64,000 nt of DNA, from contig CAUYUJ010013903.1 in assembly GCA_963575745.1 (NCBI GenBank), positions 180,230 to 244,229 on the forward strand. Direction: 5' to 3'. A model generated the notes under the pieces. That model was not told the DNA's origin, did not search any database, and saw nothing but the letters and a program-made list of their open reading frames with translations. Source of the DNA: Prorocentrum cordatum (Eukaryota > Sar > Dinophyceae > Prorocentrales > Prorocentraceae). Positions 33,557 through 44,596 of the stretch are shown here, one piece after another (within the stretch, counting starts at the first letter, position 1; each line of letters starts with the position of its first letter). The position numbers and the translations under genes are program-made.

Positions 33557-34429
33557 TGCTCACGACCGTTATGCGGAGATAGCAAAAAAGAACCTCCACG
33601 GGACTGGAACCCAACCCACTCTTCCCAGAAGTCTGGTTGCTCCCATTTTTTCCCAGGCGTGGGCCCCGGAGGTCTGGACCATTTTCCCTGGGGCTGGGTT
33701 TTCGTCCTCTGTCGTTTGTTGACGCTCCCGAGGCCTGGCGAGGGCCCCCGGGGCGGCCGAAGCTGGGCAACAACCGACCTCCCCAAGTTTTGGTCGGAGC
33801 GTCGGATGTCGGGGGGGGGCCAAGCAGGGCCGCCTAGGATCCGATTCCATGCGATTCGATTCGCAAGCTGGGGCCGCGATTCGGATTCGATTCGATTCGC
33901 CGTCATCGGCCGGGATCAGCAGGAGCCGATCGCGACGCTCCGAGTTCTATTCGGTTCGGGACGATCCGCTGGAGATCCGGTGCGTTTTCGATCTGATCCG
34001 ATCTTGCGGTTGGATCCAGCTCAGGCCTGCCATAACCAGTTTGAAGCATACCCCTGCCCCTGTGTTTGGCATCACCTCACCTCGATACCGATCTGAAGGA
34101 TTCCCTCAGCTTCTGAGGGCCTAGATATTGCTTTTGTTAGGATCGGGCAATAAGCCGGGTTATCGGGCTTGCCCCCCCTCCCCCCCCCAGGATAACCTAA
34201 CCTTGCCGTATGTGCAGGTCCGCGGAGGGGGGGGCGCGGGCATGCAGGGCTGCCCACTGCGCGAGGGTTAGGTCATCGGCCGGCCCCCTCCCCCCCCCCC
34301 GGGGATAACCTGGGTTATCGCCGCCGCTTTGCAGAAACGGCCTCCTGTCCCTGAGACTGCCCTCGCTCTTGGCTTGCCCGCCTTGGGGACAGGCATCACT
34401 TCGAGCCTGGTCATGCCCGGGGCCCGCCC
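33557..34429. other. unassigned, with GATTCGATTCG repeats
   Basis: 33838-34010 carries repeated GATTCGATTCG, like 18195-18611 (family Y). GGGTTATCGGG and GGATAACCTGGGTTATCG inverted motifs lie at 34155-34320. No gene recognised. Confidence 0.4.
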
Positions 34430-34604
34430 CGCGCGCGCGCCAGGGCCAGCCCGCCCTCGCCGTCGGCGCGCCGCCGCGAGCCGGGGCGGCAGCGCGAGCC
34501 CCGGGGGCGCCCCGCGGCCGGCGGCGCGGCCAGTGGCGCGCCAAGCGGGCCGAACGAAAGGGCCGCCACGGCCGGCTCCGCTTCTGGAGATGTCGATCAG
34601 AGGA
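34430..34604 (+). CDS. candidate exon before a family T element
   Basis: One frame reads AGAAARAPGAPRGRRRGQWR, then AKRAERKGRHGRLRFWRC, up to the family T boundary at 34605. Basic and Ala/Pro-rich; no domain recognised and the start is undefined. Confidence 0.3.
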
Positions 34605-34768
34605 GGAATAGGTTCCCATACCTCTACCCTTCGCCCGTTTTCCCCTTCTCGGGCCTCCTGGGGAGCCCTCGTCGCCACCGCTGGATTCGCCTCGAAATCC
34701 TCGTCAGAACGCACCCCGGGAGAGGTTCGGGGAGTAGCGGTATCGGTACCTCTTGATTTCCCCAATAT
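34605..34768 (+). mobile_element. TIR element, family T copy 4
   Basis: GGTTCCCATACCTCTACCC mirrors GTAGCGGTATCGGTACC; the core CGTCGCCACCGCTGGATTCG is identical to copy 3. Family E begins immediately after. Confidence 0.85.
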
Positions 34769-34769
34769 C

Positions 34770-34962
34770 GGGCCGGACGAAAGGGAGAGACAGGGAAAGA
34801 TGGGTTTACGAAATGTGCTGCATGCATTTGGTTTCGGCCCCGCCGCCGGGCCCATTCCTCGATACATGGGCGCCTCCTGGCGCCGCGAGGCGCTGGGAGA
34901 ATCAGCTACGTGAGCCGATTCTCAAGCCCCCCCTTTGCTATTCCCCCCTTTCGCCCGGCCCG
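34770..34962 (+). mobile_element. TIR element, family E copy 2
   Basis: GGGCCGGACGAAAGGGAG mirrors CCCCCCTTTCGCCCGGCCC; contains ATTCCTCGATACATGGGCGC and TCAGCTACGTGAGCCGA. Confidence 0.85.
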
Positions 34963-35029
34963 AGCAAAGGAAGCCGTGGCGGAGCCGTGCGGTCGGTCCC
35001 TGCTCAGCGCATTGGTGGGTCCAGGTCGA

Positions 35030-35200
35030 TTCGGGGTCACCGCACGGTTTTGGGATTCGAGTCCCTCTCCGGGGGCGTCTTGGGCGACGGGGGCCTCCAG
35101 GGTCCCAAGACCGTGCGGCGACGGACCGTGCGGTGAGGTTATTTGTGGCTCCGAGGTCACCGCACGGTCTGTCACCGCACCGTTTCGGGATTCCAAAGTC
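35030..35200. mobile_element. family L element copy 1
   Basis: Built from CACCGCACGGT and ACCGTGCGGTGA inverted motifs, as in the phosphatase intron at 49428-49810. Confidence 0.7.
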
Positions 35201-35234
35201 GGGGCAGACGGCGAGGGTGGATCGGCGTCAGCAT

Positions 35235-35455
35235 ACTAATACCATGTGTGCGTCGCCCCGCTAGAGGCGACGCGCGCAGCGAGACATGCTCTAGTATGTG
35301 CGTCGTGCCGGGCGTTTTCTGGCCACACCGCTCGGGGAACGATGCACTACAAGATGGGTATGCTATATGTTCGGGTCGGACGCACGCCTCCGAGGAAGAC
35401 ATACAGTACTAGTACGTCCTTTAGTACGGTATGTCCTTGTGCGTCCCAGTGGATA
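35235..35455 (+). mobile_element. family V element copy 1
   Basis: Shares GGCGACGCGCGCA, TTTCTGGCCACACCGCTCG and TATGTTCGGGTCGGACGC with the 177-bp copy at 59411. Ends carry related ACTAATAC/GTACTAGTAC inverted motifs. Confidence 0.8.
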
Positions 35456-35774
35456 GCCCAGGGGCGGGCGTTACACTTGTCGGGGTCCGGCCACGGCAGC
35501 ACTATTTCAGGAGCCAGAGTGACGCGCTGCGCAGTCTTTTGGAGTTCAAGGCCTCCCCCCCCCGCTCCGGCGCCCGAAACACAGCTGCAGTTGGCGGGCT
35601 CCGAAAAGTGCAAGGCGGGTTCCTGGGCTTTTGACCTCCATCGTTTTCTCCGACCATGGGCGGCAGTGGCGAGGGACGTTTGCAGATCACGAGCGACCGG
35701 AAATTTTCGGTGACGGATGTCGGGCTCGCAACATTTCGGTCGCGACGGGAGGTGGTCGAACTTCGGTAGCGAAG
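35456..35774. other. unassigned sequence
   Basis: No feature recognised. Confidence 0.4.
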
Positions 35775-35965
35775 AGCTGGCTCGCTCTCACCACCCACCA
35801 AACCACCCCAACCGAACCCGAAGGCTTCAATTTGCCCGCCATCTCCAGTGGGGGGGTGATCGGGGACCGTTGAAACAATACGTGGAACCCGCACCCTCTC
35901 CCAACCCGATCTTCGGGTCAGATTCGGGTCTTGGGTTGGGTTGGGGTGGTCTGATAGGTAGTCAG
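35775..35965. mobile_element. TIR element, family I copy 1
   Basis: CCACCAAACCACCCCAACC mirrors GGTTGGGGTGGTCTGATAGG; interior GGCTTCAATTTGCCC-CCAT is shared with 60085-60255. Confidence 0.8.
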
Positions 35966-36099
35966 TTACCCGCAATAGTGAAAAGAGGGCGAATTTCGGT
36001 CGCGATTGGTCTGTCCAGAGCGTTGCTGCAAAAATCCTCGGCAGCAGAGAATCTGTGTCTGCGGCCGTCGGGCGAGCGTCAGTCGACGACGCGCCGGGA

Positions 36100-36340
36100 G
36101 GTGAGGGGAGAGGGGGGCGGGCCTTGTTAGAATTCAGTCGGGCCTGTCCTTCTACAGGAGGATATAGTCTGGGGGCGATTTGAGATTTTTTTTCGATGTT
36201 CGAATATTGTTTCGAGTAACTATTTCTCAGTTTTCGTCCAATATCCGCCCGTAGGGGGACATGACCGACCTAATGTTCGAAAGGCGGCGGGGCTTCTCAG
36301 ATGCCCCCTGGCCTTCTGTGGGAAGCCGGCCGTGGTTTCG
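36100..36340. mobile_element. family H element interrupted by family A
   Basis: GGGAGGTGAGGGGAG and GCGGGGCTTCTCAGATGCCC are family H landmarks, but they are separated by the family A copy at 36133-36273. Confidence 0.65.
36133..36273 (+). mobile_element. family A TIR element, 141 bp, nested in family H
   Basis: TTCAGTCGGGCCTGTCC mirrors GGGACATGACCGACCTAA. TGTTAGAA (36125-36132) and TGTTCGAA (36274-36281) flank it, a diverged 8-bp duplication. Confidence 0.85.
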
Positions 36341-36344
36341 GAGA

Positions 36345-36555
36345 AGGTTCGGGGGCCCCCAATTGGTGTGGTGAGCACACTGAGTGGTGAGTCGGTGGGA
36401 GTGTGGAGTCGGTGGAGATTCGGGGCCACCGCGCGGCCTTTTGGGACTCGGGTCGCTCTCCGAGGACACCTCGCGCGACGGGGGCCCTCCGAGGTTCCCC
36501 CAGTGCCGTGTGGTGCCGGGCCTTGCGGTGCGGTCTTTGCCGATGCCACCGCTGC
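36345..36555. mobile_element. family L element copy 2
   Basis: GGGGGCCCCCAATTGGTGTGGTGA matches, over its first 19 bases, the left end of the intron at 49428; then CCTTTTGGGACTCGGG and GCGGTCTTTGCCGA as in that intron. Confidence 0.7.
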
Positions 36556-36559
36556 GAGG

Positions 36560-36640
36560 CGGGGATTTATCCATATCCACCGCCTGGGCACCGACGTCCT
36601 GGTGCCCCAGCGGGCGGTGGATATGGATATATTCTAGTGG
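36560..36640. mobile_element. small hairpin element, family J copy 1
   Basis: TATCCATATCCACCGCC mirrors GGCGGTGGATATGGATA with GGCACC-GGTGCC inside; about 70 bp. Copy 2 is at 38950. Confidence 0.85.
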
Positions 36641-36675
36641 CCTCCGGCCAGTGCCGCCGATCCGGGACGCTCCGG

Positions 36676-37075
<400 letters not shown>

Positions 37076-37109
37076 TGGTGACGGTGATGGAGATGGTGAT
37101 GATCCCGGC

Positions 37110-37480
37110 CCCCCTCCCCACCTACCCTCCTCTCTCCTGTCCCCCTCCCCCCCTCTCCTGCCCCCCCCCTCTCTCCTTTCCCTCCCCCCCTCCTCCTCTC
37201 CCTGTTCCCCCCCGCCCCCTCTCTCCTGTCCCCCCCCCCCTCTCCCGTCCCCCTCTCTCCTTCCCTCCCCTCCCTCTTTCTCTCCTGTCCCCCCCCCTCC
37301 TCCTGTCCCTCTCCTGTCCCCCCCCCCCCCTTCCTTTCCCCCCCCCCCCCCTGTCTCCTGTCCCCCCCCCCTTTCTCCTTTCCCCCTCCTTCCCCCCCTC
37401 TCTCCTGTTCTCCCCCCCCTCCTCTCTCCTGTCCCCCCCCTCTCTCCTTTCCCTCTCCCTCCCACCCCCTCTCTCCCCCC
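37110..37480. repeat. C-rich CCCCTCTCTCCTGT repeats
   Basis: Irregular units of poly-C plus CTCTCCTGTC; similar DNA recurs at 37920-37955 and 38690-38870. Confidence 0.9.
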
Positions 37481-37737
37481 CCCTCAATATGAGTAACAAC
37501 CCTCACTCTCTCCCACCCCCCCTCTCTCCTCTCCCTCTCACCCCCTCTACAATTACTCAATATGAGTACTACTCTCCCTCTTCCCCTGATGACGGCTTGA
37601 AAGTACCCGATCCCCTCCCGCGTATTGTTTTTTACACAGGTTTCCCTTGAGTTGGGTTTTCGCTTGCATTTTTCCCCAAATGTTGCTGGCGTCATTTCTC
37701 GTTCCATGCCACGGCATGCAATGCAATGCTAGGTTGA

Positions 37738-38700
37738 TACTACGCTTCGCGGTGCTCTTCTACGCCATGCCACGCCGTGCTCTACACTGCATCGCGTACC
37801 CTTTCGGGATCAGTGCCCTGCTCGACATCCGACTGTGCGAGTAGAGAGGGGTCTGCGCCATGGTAAGGGATGGGAGAGAGGGGCAGGATGTCAGATATAA
37901 CGCGAGCGCACTCAGCTTGCCCCCCCCTCTCTCCTTTCCTTTCCCCCCGTCTCTCCTGCACAATTACACAATATGAATACTTTTCTCCTCCATCCCCTGA
38001 TGGCGTGGAAGATAGCGGGCACCCCTCCGCGTACTGTTTTGTAACACACACACACACAGGATTTCCCGGAGTTGGGTTTTCGCTTGATTTTTTCCCAAAA
38101 TGATGCTCTCGCTGAGGCGCGGGCTTCATTTTCGGGCTTCCGTTTGTTCCGAATCGTGCTCCCGCTGCAGCGCTGGCCTCATTTCCGTGCTTCCGCTCGT
38201 TCCGAATCGTGCTCCCTCTGCAGCGCTGGCCTCATTTCCGCGCGTTCCGAGTCGTGCTCCTGGTGCAGCGCTGGCGTCATTTCCACTGCCATGCCACGGC
38301 ATGCAATGCAATGCTAGGTTGCGTTCCGCTGCGCGATGCCATGCCTTCAGCTGCAGCTGTCATATCCAGTGCCTAAGTGCCACGTCGTGCTATGCAATGC
38401 TACGCTTTGATATTCAACGCCATGCTATGCAATGTTCTGTTCGGGGCCGCTGTGCGATGCCATGCTGCATGCTTTGCGTTGCAAAGCTTTGTGATGCAAT
38501 TCTTCACTACACCACGCCACGCCATGCTGTGACATACTACGCTTCGCGGTGCTCTTCTACGCCATGCCACGCCTTGCTCTACAATGCATCGCGTACCCTT
38601 TCGGGATCAGTGCCCTGCTCGCCATCCGACTGTGCGATGGGAGGGAGGAGTAGGATGTCAGATATGACGCGAGCGCACCTAGCTTGCCCCCCCCTCTCTC
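37738..38700 (+). repeat. segmental direct duplication with local tandem repeats
   Basis: About 100 bp from TACGCTTCGCGGTGCTCTTC to ATCCGACTGTGCGA occurs at 37738 and 38527. GGATGTCAGATAT-ACGCGAG follows at 37885 and 38647. Between the copies are three tandem units around CGTGCTCC-CTGCAGCGCTGG (38150-38285). Confidence 0.85.
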
Positions 38701-38949
38701 CTGCCCCCCCCCTCTCTCCTTCCCCCCCCCTCGCGTGTCAATTCTTTCGTCGTTGGCGTCCCCCCCCCTGCAGAGCGAAGCTTGAGCGAGCCCCCCCCCT
38801 CTCCCCTTTCCCTCCCCCCTCCTCGCGTGTTTTTTTTTCGCCGTTTGCGTCCCCCCCCCCCCCCGACCCCCCCTTCCAGAGCGAACCTTGAGCAAACTCA
38901 AGCCCACGCTCTCAGAAGCTCACACGCCGGATCGGCGGATTTCGGCCCC

Positions 38950-39035
38950 CGGGGGCCCGAATATGTCCATATCCACAGCCTGCCGAGGCTCCGAAAACTG
39001 ACCTTTCAGGCGGTGGATATGGATAAATTCCCGCC
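38950..39035. mobile_element. small hairpin element, family J copy 2
   Basis: GTCCATATCCACAGCCTG mirrors CAGGCGGTGGATATGGAT. Confidence 0.8.
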
Positions 39036-39178
39036 TCAAAACCGCACGGTTTTGGGGGACTCCCCCCAAAGGGTCTTCCAAGAAGGCTCTCCCCTTCTCG
39101 CTCCCCCCACCCCCTGGCGCGCCTCCGAGCCGGGGGAGGCGGCGTCGGCCCGCCCCGACGCACGTCGTCCTTCTTGCC

Positions 39179-39240
39179 TTAAGTCGGGCCTGTTCCTCTA
39201 CAGGAAGAATAGTCAACAATAGTTAAAAACATAGCCTGGG
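39179..39240 (+). mobile_element. left end of a family A element (no right end seen)
   Basis: TTAAGTCGGGCCTGTTCC followed by CTACAGGAAGAATAGTCAAC. A right end was not found before the satellite arrays, so either the right end is lost or the arrays lie inside the element. Confidence 0.75.
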
Positions 39241-39420
39241 GACGTTTTTGTTTTGTTCTTACTTTTTTCCCCCCCACATGCTTCGTGGGGTTCTGGTTTG
39301 TTTCCCTTCCGCGTCTCACCCGCGTCTCCTCCTCCTCCCTTTCCTTCTCCTTTTTTCTCACCTCACCACAGCCCTTCTCAGCACAGCTCAGCTCAGCTCG
39401 GCTCAGCACGGCACAGCTTA

Positions 39421-42400
39421 GAGAGGGTGCGCAGGGGTTGTCTCTCACCGCGGCGTCTATGCGAGCCAGGGTCGGAGAGCGTGGCAGGCGTGGCACTTTC
39501 TCGACACCAGAGAGGGTGCGCAGGGGTGGTCTCTCACCGCGGCGTCTATGCGAGCCAGGGTCGGAGAGCGTGGCAGGCGTGGCACTTTCTTGCGCACACT
39601 ATGCAGCCAGAGGGTGGCGCAGCGGGTGGTCTCTCACCGCGGCGTCTATGCGAGCCAGGGTCGGATAGCGTGGCAGGCATGGCACTTTCTCGACACCAGA
39701 GAGGGTGCGCAGGGGTGGTCTCTCACCGCGGCGTCTATGCGAGCCAGGGTCGGAGAGCGTGGCAGGCGTGGCCTTTCTCGACACCAGAGAGGGTGCGCAG
39801 GGGTGGTCTCTCACCGCGGCGTCTATGCGAGCCAGGGTCGGAGAGCGTGGCAGGCGTGGCACTTTCTCGACACCAGAGAGGGTGCGCAGGGGTGGTCTCT
39901 CACCGCGGCGTCTATGCGAGCCAGGGTCGGAGAGCGTGGCAGGCGTGGCACTTTCTCGACACCAGAGAGGGTGCGCAGGGGTGGTCTCTCACCGCGGCGT
40001 CTATGCGAGCCAGGGTCGGAGAGCGTGGCAGGCGTGGCACTTTCTCGACACCAGAGAGGGTGCGCAGGGGTGGTCTCTCACCGCGGCGTCTATGCGAGCC
40101 AGGGTCGGAGAGCGTGGCAGGCGTGGCACTTTCTCGACACCAGAGAGGGTGCGCAGGGGTGGTCTCTCACCGCGGCGTCTATGCGAGCCAGGGTCGGAGA
40201 GCGTGGCAGGCGTGGTACTTTCTCGACACCAGAGAGGGTGCGCAGGGGTGGTCTCTCACCGCGGCGTCTATGCGAGCCAGGGTCGGATAGCGTGGCAGGC
40301 ATGGCACTTTCTCGACACCAGAGAGGTGCGCAGGGGTGGTCTCTCACCGCGGCGTCTATGCGAGCCAGGGTCGGAGAGCGTGGCAGGCGTGGCACTTTCT
40401 CGACACCAGAGAGGGTGCGCAGGGGTGGTCTCTCACCGCGGCGTCTATGCGAGCCAGGGTCGGGGAGCGTGGCGGGCGTGGCACTTTCTCGACACCAGAG
40501 AGGGTGCGCAGGGGTGGTCTCTCACCGCGGGCGTCTAATGCGAGCCAGGGTCGGAGATCGTGGCGGGCGTGCACTTTTCCTCGAACCAGAGAGGGTGCGC
40601 AGGGGTGGTCTCTCACCGCGCGTCTATGCGAGCCAGGGTCGGAGAGCGTGGCAGGCGTGGCACTTTCTCGACACCAGAGAGGGTGCGCAGGGGTGGTCTC
40701 TCACCGCGGCGTCTATGCGAGCCAGGGTCGGAGAGCGTGGCAGGCGTGGCACTTTCTCGACACCAGAGAGGGTGCGCAGGGGTGGTCTCTCACCGCGGCG
40801 TCTATGCGAGCCAGGGTCGGAGAGCGTGGCAGGCGTGGCACTTTCTCGACGCCAGAGAGGGTGCGCAGGGGTGGTCTCTCACCGCGGCGTCTATGCGAGC
40901 CAGGGTCGGAGAGCGGCGTGGCGGCAGGCGGGCGCACTCTCGTCTCGCCAGAGAGGCAGCGAGGGTGCAGGGGTGGTCTCTCAGCGGCGTCTATCGAGCC
41001 GGGTCGGAGAGCGTGGCAGCGTGGCACTTGTCGACACCATAGGGTGCGCATGGGGGTCTCTCACCGCGGCGTCTATGCGAGCCAGGGTCGGAGAGCGTGG
41101 CAGGCGTGGCACTTTCTCGGCACCAGAGAGGGTGCGCAGGGTGGTCTCTCACCGCGGCGTCTATGCGAGCCAGGGTCGGAGAGCGTGGCGGGCGTGGCAC
41201 TTTCTCGACACCAGAGAGGGTGCGCAGGGGTGGTCTCGCACCGCGGCGTCTATGCGAACCAGGGTCGGAGAGCGTGGCAGGCGTTGCACTTTCTCGACAC
41301 CAGGGGGGGTGCAGGTGGTGGTCCTCCCATGCGGCGTCTACGCGTGCCAGGGTCGGAGAGCGTGGCAGGCGTGGCACTTTCTCTACACCAGAGAGGGTGC
41401 GCAGGGGCTTGGTCTTCTCACCGCGGCGTCTATGCCCGTGCCAGGGTCGGAGAGCGTGGCAGGCGTGGCACTTCTCTCGCACCATGGGGGTGCGGCAGGG
41501 GTGGTCTCTCACCGCGGCGTCTATGCGTGCCAGGGCCGGAGAGCGTGCAGGCGTGGCACTTTCTCGACACCAGAGGGGGTGCGCAGGTGGTGGTCTCTCA
41601 CCGCGGCCCTACGCGTGCCAGGGTCGGAGAGCGTGGCAGGCGTGGCACTTTCTCGACACCAGAGGGGGTGCGCAGGGGTGGTCTCTCACCGCTGCGTCTA
41701 TGCGAGCCAGGGTCGGAGAGCGTGACAGGCGTGGCACTTTCTCGAAAGCATGGGTGTGTGTGTGTGTGTGTGTGTGTAGGGGGTGGTCTCTCACCGCGGC
41801 GTCTACGCGTGCCAGGGTCGGAGAGCGTGGCAGGCGTGGCACTTTCTCGACGCCAGAGAGGGTGCGCAGGGGGTGGTTTCTCACCGCGGCGTCTATGCGA
41901 GCCAGGTCGGAGAGCGTGGCAGGCGTGGCACTTTCTCGACACCAGAGAGGGTGCGCAGGGGGTGGTCTCTCACCGCGGCGTCTATGCGTGCCAGGGTCGG
42001 AGAGCGTGGCAGGCGTGGCACTTTCTCGACACCAAGAGGGTGCGCAGGGGGTGGTCTCTCACCGCGGCGTCTATGCGAGCCAGGGTCGGAGAGCGTGGCA
42101 GGCGTGGCACTTTCTCGACACCAGAGAGGGTGCGCAGGGGGTGGTCTCTCACCGCGGCGTCTATGCGAGCCAGGGTCGGAGAGCGTGGCAGGCGTGGCAC
42201 TTTCTCGACACCAGAGGGGGTGCGCAGGCGGTGGTCTCTCACCGCGGCGTCTACGCGTGCCAGGGTCGGAGAGCGTGGCAGGCGTGGCACTTTCTCGACA
42301 CCAGAGAGGGTGCGCAGGGGTGGTCTCTCACCGCGGCGTCTATGCGAGCCAGGGTCGGGGAGCGTGGCAGGCGTGGGACACCAGGGGGGTGCGCAGGTGG

Positions 42401-44078
42401 TGGTCTCTCACCGCGGCGTCTACGCGTGCCAGGGTCGGAGAGCGTGGCAGGCGTGGCACTTTCTCTACACCAGAGAGGGTGCGCAGGGGCTGGTTTCTCA
42501 CCGCGGCGCCTATGCGTGCCAGGGTCGGAGAGCGTGGCAGGCGTGGCACTTCCTCTGCACCAAGGGGGGGTGCGAGGGGGGTGGTCTCTCACCGCGGCGT
42601 TTATGCGTGCCAGGGTCGGAGAGCGTGACAGGCGTGGCACTTTCTCGACACCAGAGGGGGTGCGCAAGGGGGTGGTCTCTCACCGCGGCCTTTACGCGTG
42701 CCAGGGTCGGAGATCGTGGCGGGCGCGGGATTTTCTCGACACCCAGAGAGGGTGCGCAGGGATGTCTATGCGAGCCAGGGTCGGAGAGCGTGGCAGGCGT
42801 GGCACTTTCTCGAAAGCAGGGTGTGTGTGTGTAGGGGGTGGTCTCTCACCGCGGCCCCTATGCGTGCCAGGGTCGGAGAGCGTGGCAGGCGTGGCATTTT
42901 CTCGACACCAGAGAGGGTGCGCAGGGGCTGGTTTCTCACCGCGGCGTCTATGCGTGCCAGGGTCGGAAAGCGTGGCAGGCGTGGCACTTTCTCGACACCA
43001 GAGAGGGTGCGCAAGGGGTGGTCTCTCACCGCGGCGTCTATGCGAGCCAGGGTCGGAGAGCGTGACCGGCGTGGCACTTTCTCGACACCAGAGAGGGTGC
43101 GCAGGGGTGGTCTCTCACCGCGGCGTCTACGCGAGCCAGGGTCGGGGAGCGTGGCAGGCGCGGCATTTTCTCGACACCAGAGAGGGTGCGCAGGGGTGGT
43201 CTGTCACCGCGGCGTCTATGCGAGCCTGGGTCGGAGAGCGTGGCAGGCGTGGCACGTTTTCGACAGCAGGGGGGGTGCGTAGGGGGTGGTCTCTCACCGC
43301 GGTCCCTGTGCGTGCCAGGGTCGGAGAGCGTGGCAGACGTGGCACCTTCTTGACACCAGAGGGGGTGCGCAAGGGGTGGTCTCCCACCGCGGCGTTTACG
43401 CGTGCCAGGGTCGGAGAGCGTGGCAGGCGTGGCACTTTCTCGACACCAGGCGTGGCACTTTCTCGACACCAGAGAGGGTGCGCAGGGGGTGGTCTCTCAC
43501 CGCTGCGTCTATGCGTGCCAGGGTCGGAGAGCGTGGCAGGCGTGGCACTTTCTCGGCACCAGAAAGGGTGCGCAGGGGTGTGGTGTCTCACCGCGGCCCT
43601 TATGCGTGCCAGGGTCGGAGAGCGTGGCAGGCGTGGCACTTTCTCGACACCAGAGGGGGTGCGCAAGGGGTGGTCTCTCACCGCGGCGTCTATGCGAGCC
43701 AGGGTCGGAGAGCGTGGCAGGCGTGGCACTTTCTCGGCACCAGAGAGGGTGCGCAGGGGGTGGTCTCTCACCGCGGCGTCTATGCGTGCCAGGGTCGGAG
43801 AGCGTGGCAGGCGTGGCACTTTCTCGACACCAGGGGGGTGCGTAGGGGGTGGTCTCTCACCGCGGCCCCTATGCGTGCCAGGGTCGGAGAGCGTGGCAGG
43901 CGTGGCACTTTCTCGACACCAGAGGGGTGCGCAGGGGGTGGTCTCTCACCGCGGCGTCTATGCGTGCCAGGGTCGGAGAGCGTGGCAGGCGTGGCACTTT
44001 CTCGACACCAGGGGGGGTGCGCAGGGGGTGGTCTCTCACCGCGGCGTCTATGCGTGCCAGGGTCGGAGAGCGTGACAG
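39421..44078 (+). repeat. 89-bp minisatellite array, about 50 copies
   Basis: Unit landmarks: GAGAGGGTGCGCAGGGGTGG, TCTCACCGCGGCGTCTATGC, GAGCCAGGGTCGGAGAGCG, TGGCACTTTCTCGACACCA. Left-hand units (39.5-40.9 kb) are nearly identical. Right-hand units (41.3-44.1 kb) vary and carry CGTGCCAGGG and CAGAGGGGGTGCGCAGGGGG. The unit has no stop in any forward frame, and 89 is not a multiple of three, which explains overlapping open frames up to 992 codons. I treat these as non-coding. Confidence 0.95.
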
Positions 44079-44110
44079 CGTAGCAGGCTTTGCCATACCA
44101 TTTACATTAC

Positions 44111-44306
44111 GTAGGTGGGGTTCCTCGGTAGCGTTTTTTTTTTTTTTTTTTTTGTTTTTTTTTTTTTTTTTTTGTTGTTTTTTTTCTTTGTTGTTGTTGT
44201 TGTTGTTGATTAAGTTTTTCTTTATTAAATTATCAGTATTATTATAATCATTATTATTATTATCATTATTTTTATTATTAGCATTATTACTATTATTATT
44301 ATTGGC

Positions 44307-44339
<33 letters not shown>

Positions 44340-44404
44340 CTTCTTATTATTATTATTATCATTATATTTTCAATGAACAAACGCTACCGAGGAACCCCAC
44401 ATAC
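44111..44404. mobile_element. AT-rich TIR element between opposed arrays
   Basis: GTGGGGTTCCTCGGTAGCG at 44115-44133 mirrors perfectly at 44382-44400; the match extends to 23 bp with one mismatch. The inside is a poly-T tract (44134-44190) and ATT repeats. It is the only strongly AT-rich DNA for tens of kb. Confidence 0.85.
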
Positions 44405-44596
44405 TGATTTCATGTCGTGCGTGAACCGCGCTACCACTACCACCGCCGTCAGGCTCTCAGGTGCCCCCTGTGGTCGTTGAAAGGAGGGGGAGGACGTGTG
44501 GGGGGAGAGGAGGGGTTGAGGAGTCATCGGTGACGGTCATATCTGGCGTCGCCTGGCACTTGGATACGAGAGGTAATACGCAATCCCGCACTAGAG

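Noticed and set aside
39548-44075. Open frames of 725, 832 and 992 codons on the plus strand
   Set aside because: They are the 89-bp minisatellite read in each frame; the unit simply lacks stops. No start context, splice pattern or domain.
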